Positions 15,896 through 24,585 of a stretch of DNA of 33,540 bases are shown in pieces (position 1 is the stretch's first letter; each line of letters starts with the position of its first letter). The notes under the pieces were generated by a model. That model searched no databases, was not told the origin of the DNA, and saw only the letters and a list, made by a program, of their open reading frames with translations. Origin of the DNA: Gordonia otitidis NBRC 100426 (lineage in GTDB: Bacteria > Actinomycetota > Actinomycetes > Mycobacteriales > Mycobacteriaceae). Made by a program: the position numbers and the translations under genes. The stretch spans positions 1 to 33,540 of the forward strand of contig NZ_BAFB01000080.1 of the NCBI RefSeq assembly GCF_000248075.1. Direction: 5' to 3'.

Positions 15896-15946
15896 AGAAT
15901 ACTGAGGTTTCCTCAGCAAGTGTAGCGCATTATTGAGGTAACCTCA
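15896..15946. promoter_or_regulatory. Twin MarR-type operators in the ABC/marR divergent promoter
   Basis: TGAGGTTTCCTCA (15903-15915) and TGAGGTAACCTCA (15934-15946) differ at two central positions and are 31 bases apart, three helical turns. The first abuts TATTCT (15901-15896), a -10 for the ABC gene on the minus strand; the second is six bases before the MarR ATG. Both divergent genes would be controlled by the same protein. Confidence 0.7.
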
Positions 15947-15951
15947 TCTAT

Positions 15952-16470
15952 ATGGGTGTAGACCGAGGTACGCGCGATCGAGACTCACTACGTGACCTGG
16001 TGATGACGACCGCACGTGGGCTTCGACATCGCTGGTTCGAGACCTTGGAACCGTGGCAGCTGTCCCCACACGAGGTACGGGCACTGCGCGTGGTCGCACG
16101 CGGCGGGACCGGACAGGACCCTCGCCTCGGCGAGATCGCACGGGAACTGCGGATAGCGCCACGCTCGGCGACCGAGGTGATCGACCGGCTCGAACAGCGA
16201 GGTCTCACCGAGAGCTCGCCTGACGACCAGGATCGTCGAGCCCGATGCGTTCGGGTCACCGAGTCCGGTCGGCGCGTACTCGACGAACTGCGGCATGCAC
16301 AGGCGGTCGACGCCGACGACTTCTTCGCGGTCCTGAGCGATGCCGAGCGAGCACAACTCGGCGACATTCTGCGGCGCCTGACCGACGCACACGACGGTGA
16401 GGAGCATGAGCATCATCGACACGGCCGCGGCGACCGAAGCGACATCAAAGACGCCGACCAGCACACGTGA
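15952..16470 (+). CDS. MarR-family transcriptional regulator
   Basis: A 172-residue winged-helix repressor. Residues 1-40 form the first dimer helix. The DNA-binding domain includes HEVRALRVVARGG, LGEIARELRIAPRSATEVIDRLEQRGLTESS (recognition helix) and the wing DDQDRRARCVRVTESGRRVLDEL (~85-110). The C-terminal helices end near residue 146, and a His/Asp/Glu-rich tail (DGEEHEHHRHGRGDRSD) follows, which could bind metal. ATG 15952 has no Shine-Dalgarno sequence; an alternative start at 16003 would remove part of the first helix. The divergent ABC exporter and the twin palindromes fit the classical autoregulated MarR-exporter pair. The inducing ligand is unknown. Confidence 0.85.
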   Translation: MGVDRGTRDRDSLRDLVMTTARGLRHRWFETLEPWQLSPHEVRALRVVARGGTGQDPRLGEIARELRIAPRSATEVIDRLEQRGLTESSPDDQDRRARCVRVTESGRRVLDELRHAQAVDADDFFAVLSDAERAQLGDILRRLTDAHDGEEHEHHRHGRGDRSDIKDADQHT

Positions 16471-16628
16471 TACTCCAGCCGCCATTTACCGGATACGAGG
16501 GCCGACCAGTTGCGCGGTGTCCCAACCGTCAACTGTGCTACATGCCACAGTCAGGCATCGACCGAGAGGCGCGCCGCATCGCGACGCAGCACTCCACTTT
16601 TCGGCGAACCCGTGCAACACTATTGGGA

Positions 16629-16651
16629 GAACACTCGTACACTGAGTGTTC
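16629..16651 (+). promoter_or_regulatory. Palindromic operator at the desaturase operon promoter
   Basis: Perfect 8-base arms GAACACTC and GAGTGTTC flank a 7-base centre, GTACACT. The centre holds TACACT, a good -10 hexamer, so a bound repressor would block the promoter. The site ends 42 bases before the reductase start. It also rules out the GTG at 16646, which falls inside the palindrome, as the likely start. Confidence 0.65.
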
Positions 16652-16693
16652 GACAAGATAGTTAGACGCCGGACTCCGAACGGAGACAGCCCC

Positions 16694-17764
16694 ATGACCA
16701 TCCGCTTACCTGAAGTGGTCGGGTCCATCGTCGAGGCAGGCCTCTCGCCGCATCCCGTCGACCGGTACCTCGAACTACTCGACCCCATGATCACCTGGCG
16801 CGATCTGCGCGCGAAGGTCGTCGAGGTCTCACGACCCACACCGCGAACCGTGCGCCTCACCCTGGCACCGACCAGACAGTGGCGCGGCCACCGTGCCGGC
16901 CAGTTCATCCAGCTCAAAGTGGTCATCGACGGCGTAAGGCACGTCCGATGCTTCTCGCCGGCCAATGCGCAGGGACGATCGGAGACGATCGAACTGACCA
17001 TCACGGCACACGACGACGGATTCGTCTCCACCTACCTACGTGACAACGCGAGGGTCGGCGACGTCTACGGCCTCGAGCAAGCCGACGGCGATTTCGTCCT
17101 CCCGGACGACCCGTCGAGTCCGATCGTGCTCGTCAGCGGTGGCAGCGGCGTCACGCCGACACTGTCGATGCTGCGCACACTTGTAGCCTCAGAGCACACC
17201 GGGCCGATCACTTTCGTGCACTACGCCCGCACACCCGATGACGTCGCCTACGCCACCGAACTCGGCGCGCTGGCGGCGGTTCACCCGAACATCGACGTCA
17301 GACTGCGTTATACCCGCGGGCCCGACGGCCACTTCGTGCCAGAGCACTTCGACGACGTCGCCGTCGACGACGCCGACGTCTTCGTGTGCGGCCCGACAAC
17401 TCTGATGGACGCGATCACCGACCATCTCGGGGACGCCCACCCCACCGCCCGCATACACAGCGAGTCCTTCCGCCCGGCGCCACTGGTGGTCGGCGATCCC
17501 GACGAACCCGCGTCAGGAGAACTCACGTTCACCACGTCCGGTCGCAGCGCGACCAATGACGGCCGCACGATTCTCGACCAGGCCGAGTCGGCGGGACTGT
17601 CGCCGGCATCGGGCTGCCGCATGGGAATCTGCTTCTCCTGCGTCGCAACGAAACAATCCGGCTGCACACGCAACGTGCTGACCGGCGACACCGACACCGA
17701 AGCCGACAAGCAGATCCAGCTGTGCATCAATGCACCGGTCGGCGACGTGGAAATCGAGGTTTGA
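16694..17764 (+). CDS. Flavodoxin/ferredoxin-type reductase feeding the acyl-CoA desaturase
   Basis: A 356-residue NAD(P)H-dependent electron-transfer protein that would pass electrons to the desaturase encoded 3 bases downstream. In order: an FAD-binding barrel (~40-135) with HRAGQFIQLKV and RCFS, a nucleotide-binding domain (~140-245) with VSGGSGVTPTLSMLRTL, and a C-terminal plant-type 2Fe-2S domain with CRMGICFSC (Cx4Cx2C) and a fourth Cys in QIQLCINAP. This arrangement matches M. tuberculosis Rv3230c, the partner of DesA3. ATG 16694 is chosen because GGAGA lies 7 bases upstream and an earlier GTG at 16646 is inside the operator palindrome. Confidence 0.9.
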   Translation: MTIRLPEVVGSIVEAGLSPHPVDRYLELLDPMITWRDLRAKVVEVSRPTPRTVRLTLAPTRQWRGHRAGQFIQLKVVIDGVRHVRCFSPANAQGRSETIELTITAHDDGFVSTYLRDNARVGDVYGLEQADGDFVLPDDPSSPIVLVSGGSGVTPTLSMLRTLVASEHTGPITFVHYARTPDDVAYATELGALAAVHPNIDVRLRYTRGPDGHFVPEHFDDVAVDDADVFVCGPTTLMDAITDHLGDAHPTARIHSESFRPAPLVVGDPDEPASGELTFTTSGRSATNDGRTILDQAESAGLSPASGCRMGICFSCVATKQSGCTRNVLTGDTDTEADKQIQLCINAPVGDVEIEV

Positions 17765-17767
17765 GCA

Positions 17768-18955
17768 ATGACTGTCACCACCATCACCCCGCCAGAACAC
17801 ACCAACATCCCCCCTGCGCTGCGCGCGCAGGCCGATCCCAACACCCTCCATCTGAGCTACGAGCAGGTCGAGGCGCTCGGTCGCGAACTCGACGAGGTGC
17901 GCGCACGGGTCGTCGCAGATCTCGGTACGAAGGACCGCGAATACCTGTACTCGATCATCCGGGCGCAGCGCGGATTCGAGATCGCCGGTCGCGGACTGCT
18001 TTTCTTCGGCTGGTTCCCCCCGGCCTGGGTCGCCGGTGTCGGTGCACTGAGCGTGTCCAAGATCCTCGACAACATGGAGATCGGGCACAACGTCATGCAC
18101 GGCCAGTACGACTGGATGCGCGAGGACACCTACAACTCGCGCGAATTCGAGTGGGACACAGTGTGTCCCGCCGACCAGTGGAAGCACAGCCACAACTACA
18201 TGCACCACACCTTCACCAACATCATCGGTGAGGACCGTGATATCGGCTACGGCATCCTCCGGATGGCCCGCGACCAGAAGTGGAACCCCTACTATCTCGG
18301 CAATCTCGGATACGCGACAGCGCTGATGCTGCTGTTCGAGTGGGGCGTGATGCTCCACGACCTCGAGGCCGAGAACATCGTCGCGGGCAAGCGAAAGTGG
18401 TCCGACATCAAGGGCCTGGTCAAGGGCATGTGGCGTAAGGCGAGCAAGCAGGTTCTCAAGGACTACGTCGTCTTCCCCGCACTGTCGGGTCCGTTCTTCC
18501 TACCGACGCTGCTCGGCAATGCCAGCGCCAACCTGGTGCGCAACATCTGGACGTACTCGATCATCTTCTGCGGCCACTTCCCCACCGGGGCACAGACGTT
18601 CAGCGCCGACGAATGCAAGGACGAGACGCGCGGCCAGTGGTACCTGCGGCAGATGCTCGGCTCGGCCAACATCACCGGTAGCAGCTTGTTCCACATCATG
18701 AGCGGCAACCTGTCGCACCAGATCGAGCATCACCTGTTCCCCGACATCCCGGCAAGCCGTTATCCGACGATCGCCGAGGACGTGCAGGAGATCTGCGAGA
18801 AGTACGGTCTGCCCTACAACACCGGACCGCTGCATCAGCAGCTGCTGTCGACCTGGTCGAAGATCGCCAAGCTCTCGCTGCCGAACTCGATGACCTCCGA
18901 CGACAACGAACTCTCCGTCATCGTGGAACGACAGAAGCCTGCCGGAGTAGCCTGA
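17768..18955 (+). CDS. desA3: Membrane acyl-CoA desaturase (DesA3-like)
   Basis: A 395-residue di-iron membrane desaturase, expected to insert a delta-9 double bond into stearoyl- or palmitoyl-CoA to supply oleic-type acids for membrane lipids and triacylglycerol. Three His boxes are present: GHNVMH (H107, H111), HSHNYMHH (H142, H146, H147) and SHQIEHH (H317, H321, H322). Membrane stretches lie around 75-100 and 185-200, with less clear ones later. Length and boxes fit the DesA3 group. It starts 3 bases after the reductase stop, so the two form an operon, probably controlled at the 16629-16651 palindrome. The small protein gene at 18956 begins directly after its stop. Confidence 0.9.
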   Translation: MTVTTITPPEHTNIPPALRAQADPNTLHLSYEQVEALGRELDEVRARVVADLGTKDREYLYSIIRAQRGFEIAGRGLLFFGWFPPAWVAGVGALSVSKILDNMEIGHNVMHGQYDWMREDTYNSREFEWDTVCPADQWKHSHNYMHHTFTNIIGEDRDIGYGILRMARDQKWNPYYLGNLGYATALMLLFEWGVMLHDLEAENIVAGKRKWSDIKGLVKGMWRKASKQVLKDYVVFPALSGPFFLPTLLGNASANLVRNIWTYSIIFCGHFPTGAQTFSADECKDETRGQWYLRQMLGSANITGSSLFHIMSGNLSHQIEHHLFPDIPASRYPTIAEDVQEICEKYGLPYNTGPLHQQLLSTWSKIAKLSLPNSMTSDDNELSVIVERQKPAGVA

Positions 18956-19261
18956 GTGCCCATGATCGACCGCTACGAACGCAACAAGGACATCGTCCAG
19001 GAGATCGTCGAATCCACCGCGACACACGTCGGACGGATCGCCACGATCATCACGACAGCCGTGGCCGACGTGGCGCGGGAGGTCGGCGACATCGTCACCG
19101 ACGGGTTCGAGATGCGTGATGCGGCACGTAAGGCCAAGGCGGACGAGCACCGCGAGATCGTCGACGCCGAACTGGTCGCCGAGATCGACGACGCGGATGC
19201 CACGCAGGCGGCGATCACCGCCGTCGAAGAGCGTGACGTCCACGAGAAGCGCGGCAGCTGA
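18956..19261 (+). CDS. Small helical protein of the desaturase operon
   Basis: A 101-residue acidic protein with no recognised domain. GTG 18956 directly follows the desaturase TGA; ATG 18962 is an equally good start. The sequence (MIDRYERNKDIVQEIVESTATHVGRIATIIT) reads as one long amphipathic helix, a moderately hydrophobic stretch (~25-50), then a charged Ala/Glu/Asp helix. No signal peptide is visible. Its tight coupling to the desaturase and the terminator right after it argue that it is a real operon member, perhaps a membrane-surface partner or stability factor. This role is a guess. Confidence 0.65.
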   Translation: MPMIDRYERNKDIVQEIVESTATHVGRIATIITTAVADVAREVGDIVTDGFEMRDAARKAKADEHREIVDAELVAEIDDADATQAAITAVEERDVHEKRGS

Positions 19262-19282
19262 GGCGAGTTGCCGGTAGACCCA

Positions 19283-19316
19283 GCGGGGGCTGATCCTTTA
19301 CAGGGTCAGCCCCCGC
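19283..19316 (+). terminator. Terminator of the desaturase operon
   Basis: GCGGGGGCTGA pairs with TCAGCCCCCGC, and the stem extends by three more pairs (one wobble) to a loop of six bases (TTTACA). The ~14-bp GC-rich stem lies 22 bases after the last stop. It has no T-tail, as is common in actinobacteria. Confidence 0.85.
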
Positions 19317-19447
19317 CTCGCGTCCATGATGCGTATCCGCACAGGTCAGACCGGTTGCGTTCACGGTGACCGCAATGTTGGCGGTCCGCGACGGACGCGC
19401 CGTAGTGTTGTCGTGTTTCGCATGTCGACATCTGCACGGGGAGTTCT

Positions 19448-19960
19448 GTGTCCACACCAGCCGTCTTCACCTTTCCCAACCCGGTCAACGAGTACGCCGC
19501 CCGATCGACTGCCGGACTCGTCGTGGTGCTGGCGGTCGTCGCCATCGTCGTGAATCACCCGATCGTGTACGCCCTCCTCGCAGTCGGCTTCCTGCTGCGC
19601 GTCCTCTCAGGACCGAAGCTGTCGCCTTTCGGACAACTGTCGGTGCGGGTCATCGCGCCCAGGATCTGGCGCAGAGAGAAGCTGGTTCCCGGTCCGCCGA
19701 AGCGTTTCGCGCAGGCCATCGGGCTCGCGTTCTCCACGACGGCCCTCATCCTGAGCCTGCTCGGATACGGTCTCGCCGCGCAGATCGTCGTCGGGCTCCT
19801 GATTGTCGCGGCGACGCTCGAATCGGTGTTCGGCGTGTGCCTGGGCTGCATCGCGTTCGGTTTCCTCCAGCAGCGCGGCGTCATCCCCGCCGACGTCTGC
19901 GAGGCGTGCAACAACATCTGGTTGCGTGACCCGGAGAACGCGACGTCCGCGAGTCGCTGA
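19448..19960 (+). CDS. DUF4395 membrane protein
   Basis: A 170-residue protein of the DUF4395 type, starting MSTPAVFTFPNPVNEYAARSTAG. Four hydrophobic spans are visible (~24-52 as a pair, then ~98-118 and ~120-140). The middle loop has GPKLSPFGQLSVRVIAPR, typical of the family. Two CxxC motifs occur near the C-terminus, CLGC (within span 4) and CEAC (in the tail), suggesting thiol chemistry or metal binding. The function of the family is unknown; members often lie near thioredoxin or sulfurtransferase genes, which are not seen here. The GTG start at 19448 is preceded by GGGGAG. Its end converges with ppx, 79 bases away. Confidence 0.8.
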   Translation: MSTPAVFTFPNPVNEYAARSTAGLVVVLAVVAIVVNHPIVYALLAVGFLLRVLSGPKLSPFGQLSVRVIAPRIWRREKLVPGPPKRFAQAIGLAFSTTALILSLLGYGLAAQIVVGLLIVAATLESVFGVCLGCIAFGFLQQRGVIPADVCEACNNIWLRDPENATSASR

Positions 19961-20039
19961 GCTACCCGCGACGCGACGAATCGGTCGGCATCGTCGAAGA
20001 GGTAGCGTTTCGAACCCGTATGTCGTGGCTCAACGCAAC

Positions 20040-21002
20040 CTAATCCAGCAGTCCGAGCGCGATCCCGTCGAGGATGTCGTGTTCGCCCACCACGAGTTCG
20101 GTGATTCCGGCGCGTTCGGACAGCACACGCGCCAACTCCAGCGTCACGAGCGCGCCACCGCCGATCACGTCCACACGGCCGGGATGCATCGGCCCCAGGG
20201 CTGCGCGCTCGGCGCGGGTCATGGCGACCAGTTCGTGACAGACACGGTCCAGATCGTCGATCCCGATGCGCGACAGGTGAATTGCGTCGGAGTCGTAGGA
20301 CTCCATCCCTGAGTTCACAGCCGCGATCGTCGTCAATGTTCCCGCGACTCCGACCCATGTCTCGGCTCGGTCGACGGGTACGGCGTCGAATGCGAGCGCG
20401 AGACGGTCGTGGATGAACTGCCGTGCGCTCGTGATCTCGCGGTCGGTCGGCGGATCGGAATGCAGGGCGCGTTCGGTGGTTCGGACGCAGCCGACGTCGG
20501 CGGAGTACGCGGCCGTCACTCCATCCGCGTCGCCGAGGACGACCTCGGTCGAACCGCCGCCGAGGTCTGTGACCACGAACGGACCTCTGGTCGGGTCGAG
20601 TTCGCCGACAGCGCCGCGGAAGGACAGTCGCGCCTCCTCGTCGCCCGTAATCACCTCGGCCTGCGCGCCGTCGACGACGCAACCGAGCAACTCCGCGGTC
20701 ATCGCGAAGAAGACGTCCCGGTTACGCGCGTCACGCGTGGCCGAGGTCGCGACCATCCGCACGCGTTCGACCCCCAACGACCGCATGATGTCGACGTAGT
20801 CAGCGAGCGCGACGCGCGTACGGTCGATCGCCTCGTCGGCGAACTTCCCTGTGGCATCTACCCCTTGACCGAGCCGCACGACCCGCATCTCGCGGTGCAG
20901 ATCGCGCAGGCGCGGGCGGTCTCGACCAGCGGACGGTTCCTCGTCCGCGACGAGCAGTCTGATGGAGTTGGTGCCACAGTCGACCGCGGCGACGACCGTC
21001 AC
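20040..21002 (-). CDS. ppx: Exopolyphosphatase / pppGpp phosphohydrolase (Ppx/GppA)
   Basis: A 320-residue ASKHA-fold enzyme that removes phosphate from polyphosphate and/or hydrolyses pppGpp. Motifs are AAVDCGTNSIRLLVAD at the N-terminus (phosphate-1), VATSATRDARNRDVFF, the glycine-rich DLGGGSTEVVLG (phosphate-2) and GVAGTLTTIAAVNSGM. The length matches the short mycobacterial form (Rv1026, ~319 residues), which lacks the extra C-terminal domain of E. coli Ppx. The GTG start at 21002 overlaps the DUF501 stop by 4 bases; an open frame to 21161 is an upstream extension without homology. It is the last gene of the lpqU-eno-ftsB-DUF501-ppx block. Confidence 0.9.
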   Translation of the reverse strand: MTVVAAVDCGTNSIRLLVADEEPSAGRDRPRLRDLHREMRVVRLGQGVDATGKFADEAIDRTRVALADYVDIMRSLGVERVRMVATSATRDARNRDVFFAMTAELLGCVVDGAQAEVITGDEEARLSFRGAVGELDPTRGPFVVTDLGGGSTEVVLGDADGVTAAYSADVGCVRTTERALHSDPPTDREITSARQFIHDRLALAFDAVPVDRAETWVGVAGTLTTIAAVNSGMESYDSDAIHLSRIGIDDLDRVCHELVAMTRAERAALGPMHPGRVDVIGGGALVTLELARVLSERAGITELVVGEHDILDGIALGLLD

Positions 21003-21556
21003 TGTCCGTCTCCCGCCGCGTCCACGGCAAGGTCGGGCCAGTCGTCGGGAACAGCGCTGCCGCGCAATCCATGTGCCGCAGCCAGAGCCACCGCCTCGTC
21101 GCCGAGCGGATTGACGCCGGGCCCCTTCGCGAGTGAGTGCGCGATCAAGACGTGGAGGCACTTCACCCGATCCGGCATCCCCCCACCCGAGAAGTCGGTG
21201 CCCAGTGACTCGATGGCATCGCGTTCGGCGAGGAAGGACTCGTGTGCGCGGCGATACGACGCCGCGAGTTCGTCGTCGACAGCGAGCCGAGCGGTCATCT
21301 CCTTCATCACGCCCGCCGACTCCTGTCGACTCGCCTCCGCGGTCAGCCGCGGATCCGTGAGGTAGTAGAGCGTCGGGAACGGCGTGCCGTCGGGCAACCG
21401 CGGAGCGGTCTTCACGACAGCGGGTACGCCATCGGGCGTTCGATAGCTGATCTCGATGACACCGCGCGGCTCGCGACCGAGTTGCGCGGCGATCGTTGCC
21501 AGATCCTCGTCGCTCACCTGGTGGCCGGCAGGCGGGTTGGCGTCGGGTGTACTCAC
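20999..21556 (-). CDS. DUF501 family protein
   Basis: A ~185-residue protein of the DUF501 family, conserved in actinobacteria between the septum protein gene and ppx (as Rv1025). Characteristic segments are VSDEDLATIAAQLGREPRGVIEISYRTPDGVPAVVKTAPRL, FPTLYYLTDPRLTAEASRQESAGVM and RVKCLHVLIAHSLAKGPGVNPLGDEA. The function is unknown. The start is GTG 21556, with AGAGGA six bases upstream, rather than the frame opening at 21640, which lies inside ftsB. Spacing to ftsB is 32 bases, and it overlaps ppx by 4 bases. Confidence 0.85.
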   Translation of the reverse strand: MSTPDANPPAGHQVSDEDLATIAAQLGREPRGVIEISYRTPDGVPAVVKTAPRLPDGTPFPTLYYLTDPRLTAEASRQESAGVMKEMTARLAVDDELAASYRRAHESFLAERDAIESLGTDFSGGGMPDRVKCLHVLIAHSLAKGPGVNPLGDEAVALAAAHGLRGSAVPDDWPDLAVDAAGDGQ

Positions 21557-21588
21557 GTCCTCTTTGCTACCAGTTCGGCGTTGCGCGC

Positions 21589-22287
21589 TCAGTGTGACCC
21601 CGGCGCGTCGGCGCCGGGCGGAGTGGACACCGACTGCCACAGATTGCCGTACCAGGGGTTAGCCTCGTGCGCGGCTTCCCGCTCGCGCGCAGCACTCTTG
21701 GCCGCCTCGTCGGGGTACAACATGATGAACGGGGTCTCGCCCGGTTTGGCCAGCTTCAAGCGCTCCCGCGCCTTCGCCTCGATGTAGGCGGGGTCGTTCT
21801 GCTCGTTGACCTTCTGCTGGTAGTCGGCGACCTGGTCACGCAACTGGGCATTCGATTGCTCCAGTTGGGAGAACTCGGAGTGCTGCGAGAAGTATGTGCG
21901 CATCGGCATCGCCAGCGTCAGTGCGACGACCCCGACGACCAGTGACAACACGACTGCGCGTTTGGCATCGACACGGTGCAGTCGTCGCGCGAGTCGTTCG
22001 GTGAATCCCGCTCGTCGTCGACGTTGTGCCCGCAGCCGTTCGCGTTCCTGGCGGACGCGGGAGATCGCGCCGTTCTCGCTGACGACGTCCTCGGCGCTGT
22101 CAGTGATCTCTGCGTCAAAATCCAGGGGCGCGTCGTCGTAAATCTCCTGTTCGCCGGTCTCGATGACCGAGACCGGCGAACGACGAGATGTCGACCGCTC
22201 GCGCCGGGGTGTCTTGCGGGCACGCTCCCGGGAGCGGGGATCGCTGGTCGACGCACGCGTGCGCCGACGTGCTGAGCCCTGTGCCAT
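21589..22287 (-). CDS. ftsB: Septum formation initiator FtsB/DivIC
   Basis: A 232-residue divisome protein. The N-terminal ~100 residues are cytoplasmic, very basic, with an acidic patch at 43-70. One membrane span lies at ~111-128 (AVVLSLVVGVVALTLAMP), followed by an external coiled coil (~133-165: SQLEQSNAQLRDQVADYQQKVNEQ) and the family motif DPAYIEAKARERLKLAKPGETPFIML. It would bridge FtsL and FtsQ in the division complex. The long N-terminal extension is normal for mycobacterial relatives (Rv1024). It starts 13 bases after eno and belongs to the same transcript. Confidence 0.9.
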   Translation of the reverse strand: MAQGSARRRTRASTSDPRSRERARKTPRRERSTSRRSPVSVIETGEQEIYDDAPLDFDAEITDSAEDVVSENGAISRVRQERERLRAQRRRRAGFTERLARRLHRVDAKRAVVLSLVVGVVALTLAMPMRTYFSQHSEFSQLEQSNAQLRDQVADYQQKVNEQNDPAYIEAKARERLKLAKPGETPFIMLYPDEAAKSAAREREAAHEANPWYGNLWQSVSTPPGADAPGSH

Positions 22288-22300
22288 GGGCTCTAGCTAA

Positions 22301-23671
<1,371 letters not shown>

Positions 23672-23713
23672 TCACGCATCGAGAGCTGACAGCGTCGCCG
23701 ATGGGCGGGACGG

Positions 23714-24457
23714 TCAGTACCGCACGTTGATCGAATAGGCGTTCGCGTGGTCGCGCACGTCGATCACGTACGCCATCGAGTTGTTGTAGACCTTGACCGC
23801 TTTCTCCCAGCCCTGCGGTGTGGTCATGTCGCCGCCGGAGGACACACACAGGTAGCGCGCGGCCGACAACGCGGCGTCGTCGATGTTGTCCGGGTCGGCG
23901 CGACCGTCGCCGTTGGCGTCGACACCGTAGCGACGCCAGGTCTCGGGTATGAACTGGAACGGGCCCATCGCTCGGTCGTGGGTGGCATCGCCGTCGAGCT
24001 TTCCACCGTCGGTGTCGGGGATCTCCATGTTTCCGCGGGTGCCGTCGAGCGGCACACCCCGGATGGGTGGCCTGACATCACCGTTGGGTGCGATCTCCGA
24101 GCCGTGGTGACGGCCGTGCTTGCTCTCGACGCCGCCGATTCCGGCAAGGGTGGTCCATCCGATCCCGCATTCGGGGTGCTGCTGCCGTTGGATCTCCGCA
24201 GCGTTGCCGTAGGCCTCGAGTGCGACGAACGGGATGCCGGTGGCGTCGGAGATCGGGCGCGCCCACTCGCGGAGCTGTTCAGCGGTACGGCCGGCCGCGT
24301 TGATGTCGACGTAGGGAACGGGCGCACCCAGACCGGGCGGGATGCCGTCGGGAATGTCGGGTCGCTTCAACGACGGGAGGTCGAGGCACGCAGACGTCAT
24401 CATCGCGACGCATGTCAGAGCGGAAATCGAGGCGAGTGCCCGTCGAACGGTGATCAT
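23714..24457 (-). CDS. lpqU: Lytic transglycosylase-like protein LpqU
   Basis: A ~247-residue secreted peptidoglycan hydrolase equivalent by position and content to M. tuberculosis LpqU (Rv1022). The N-terminus MITVRRALASISALTCVAMMTSAC looks like a lipoprotein signal, but MTSAC is a poor lipobox. The transglycosylase domain has AGIGGVESKHGRHHG with the catalytic Glu at ~111, then DRAMGPFQFIPETWRRYGVDANGDGRADPDNIDDAALSAARYLC, the Slt-type core. The DANGDGRADPDN segment resembles a calcium-binding loop. ATG 24457 is chosen because the signal peptide starts there; the open frame extends to 24571 without purpose. It is divergent from efeU and first in the block leading to eno. Confidence 0.88.
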   Translation of the reverse strand: MITVRRALASISALTCVAMMTSACLDLPSLKRPDIPDGIPPGLGAPVPYVDINAAGRTAEQLREWARPISDATGIPFVALEAYGNAAEIQRQQHPECGIGWTTLAGIGGVESKHGRHHGSEIAPNGDVRPPIRGVPLDGTRGNMEIPDTDGGKLDGDATHDRAMGPFQFIPETWRRYGVDANGDGRADPDNIDDAALSAARYLCVSSGGDMTTPQGWEKAVKVYNNSMAYVIDVRDHANAYSINVRY

Positions 24458-24531
24458 CGATTCACCATGGTGCCATTGGTCCCTTGGTGATCCCGCATCG
24501 CAGAGCGTAGCCTTAGCTGGCTCATATACGG

Positions 24532-24550
24532 TAAGGCTGGGCTGACCAGC
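24532..24550. promoter_or_regulatory. Candidate IdeR/DtxR iron box upstream of efeU
   Basis: TAAGGCTGGGCTGACCAGC matches the DtxR/IdeR consensus TTAGGTTAGGCTAACCTAA at 12 of 19 positions, including AGG, GGCT and ACC. It lies ~35 bases before efeU, near a possible -10 (TACGGT, 24527-24532). Iron-loaded IdeR would repress efeUOB here. This is a match by eye only. Confidence 0.45.
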
Positions 24551-24585
24551 CAAAACGTACATTTCAGACAATCCGGAGAATCACT

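Noticed and set aside
16646..16693. Earlier GTG start for the reductase
   Set aside because: The GTG lies inside the operator palindrome and lacks a Shine-Dalgarno sequence, while ATG 16694 has GGAGA at good spacing.
17513..18358. 281-residue minus-strand open frame
   Set aside because: It is antisense to the reductase and desaturase and has no supported start.
19985..20039. tRNA-like TTCGAA sequence (possible T-arm) between the DUF4395 gene and ppx
   Set aside because: The bases on either side of TTTCGAA do not pair as a T-stem on either strand, and no cloverleaf or acceptor stem can be made.
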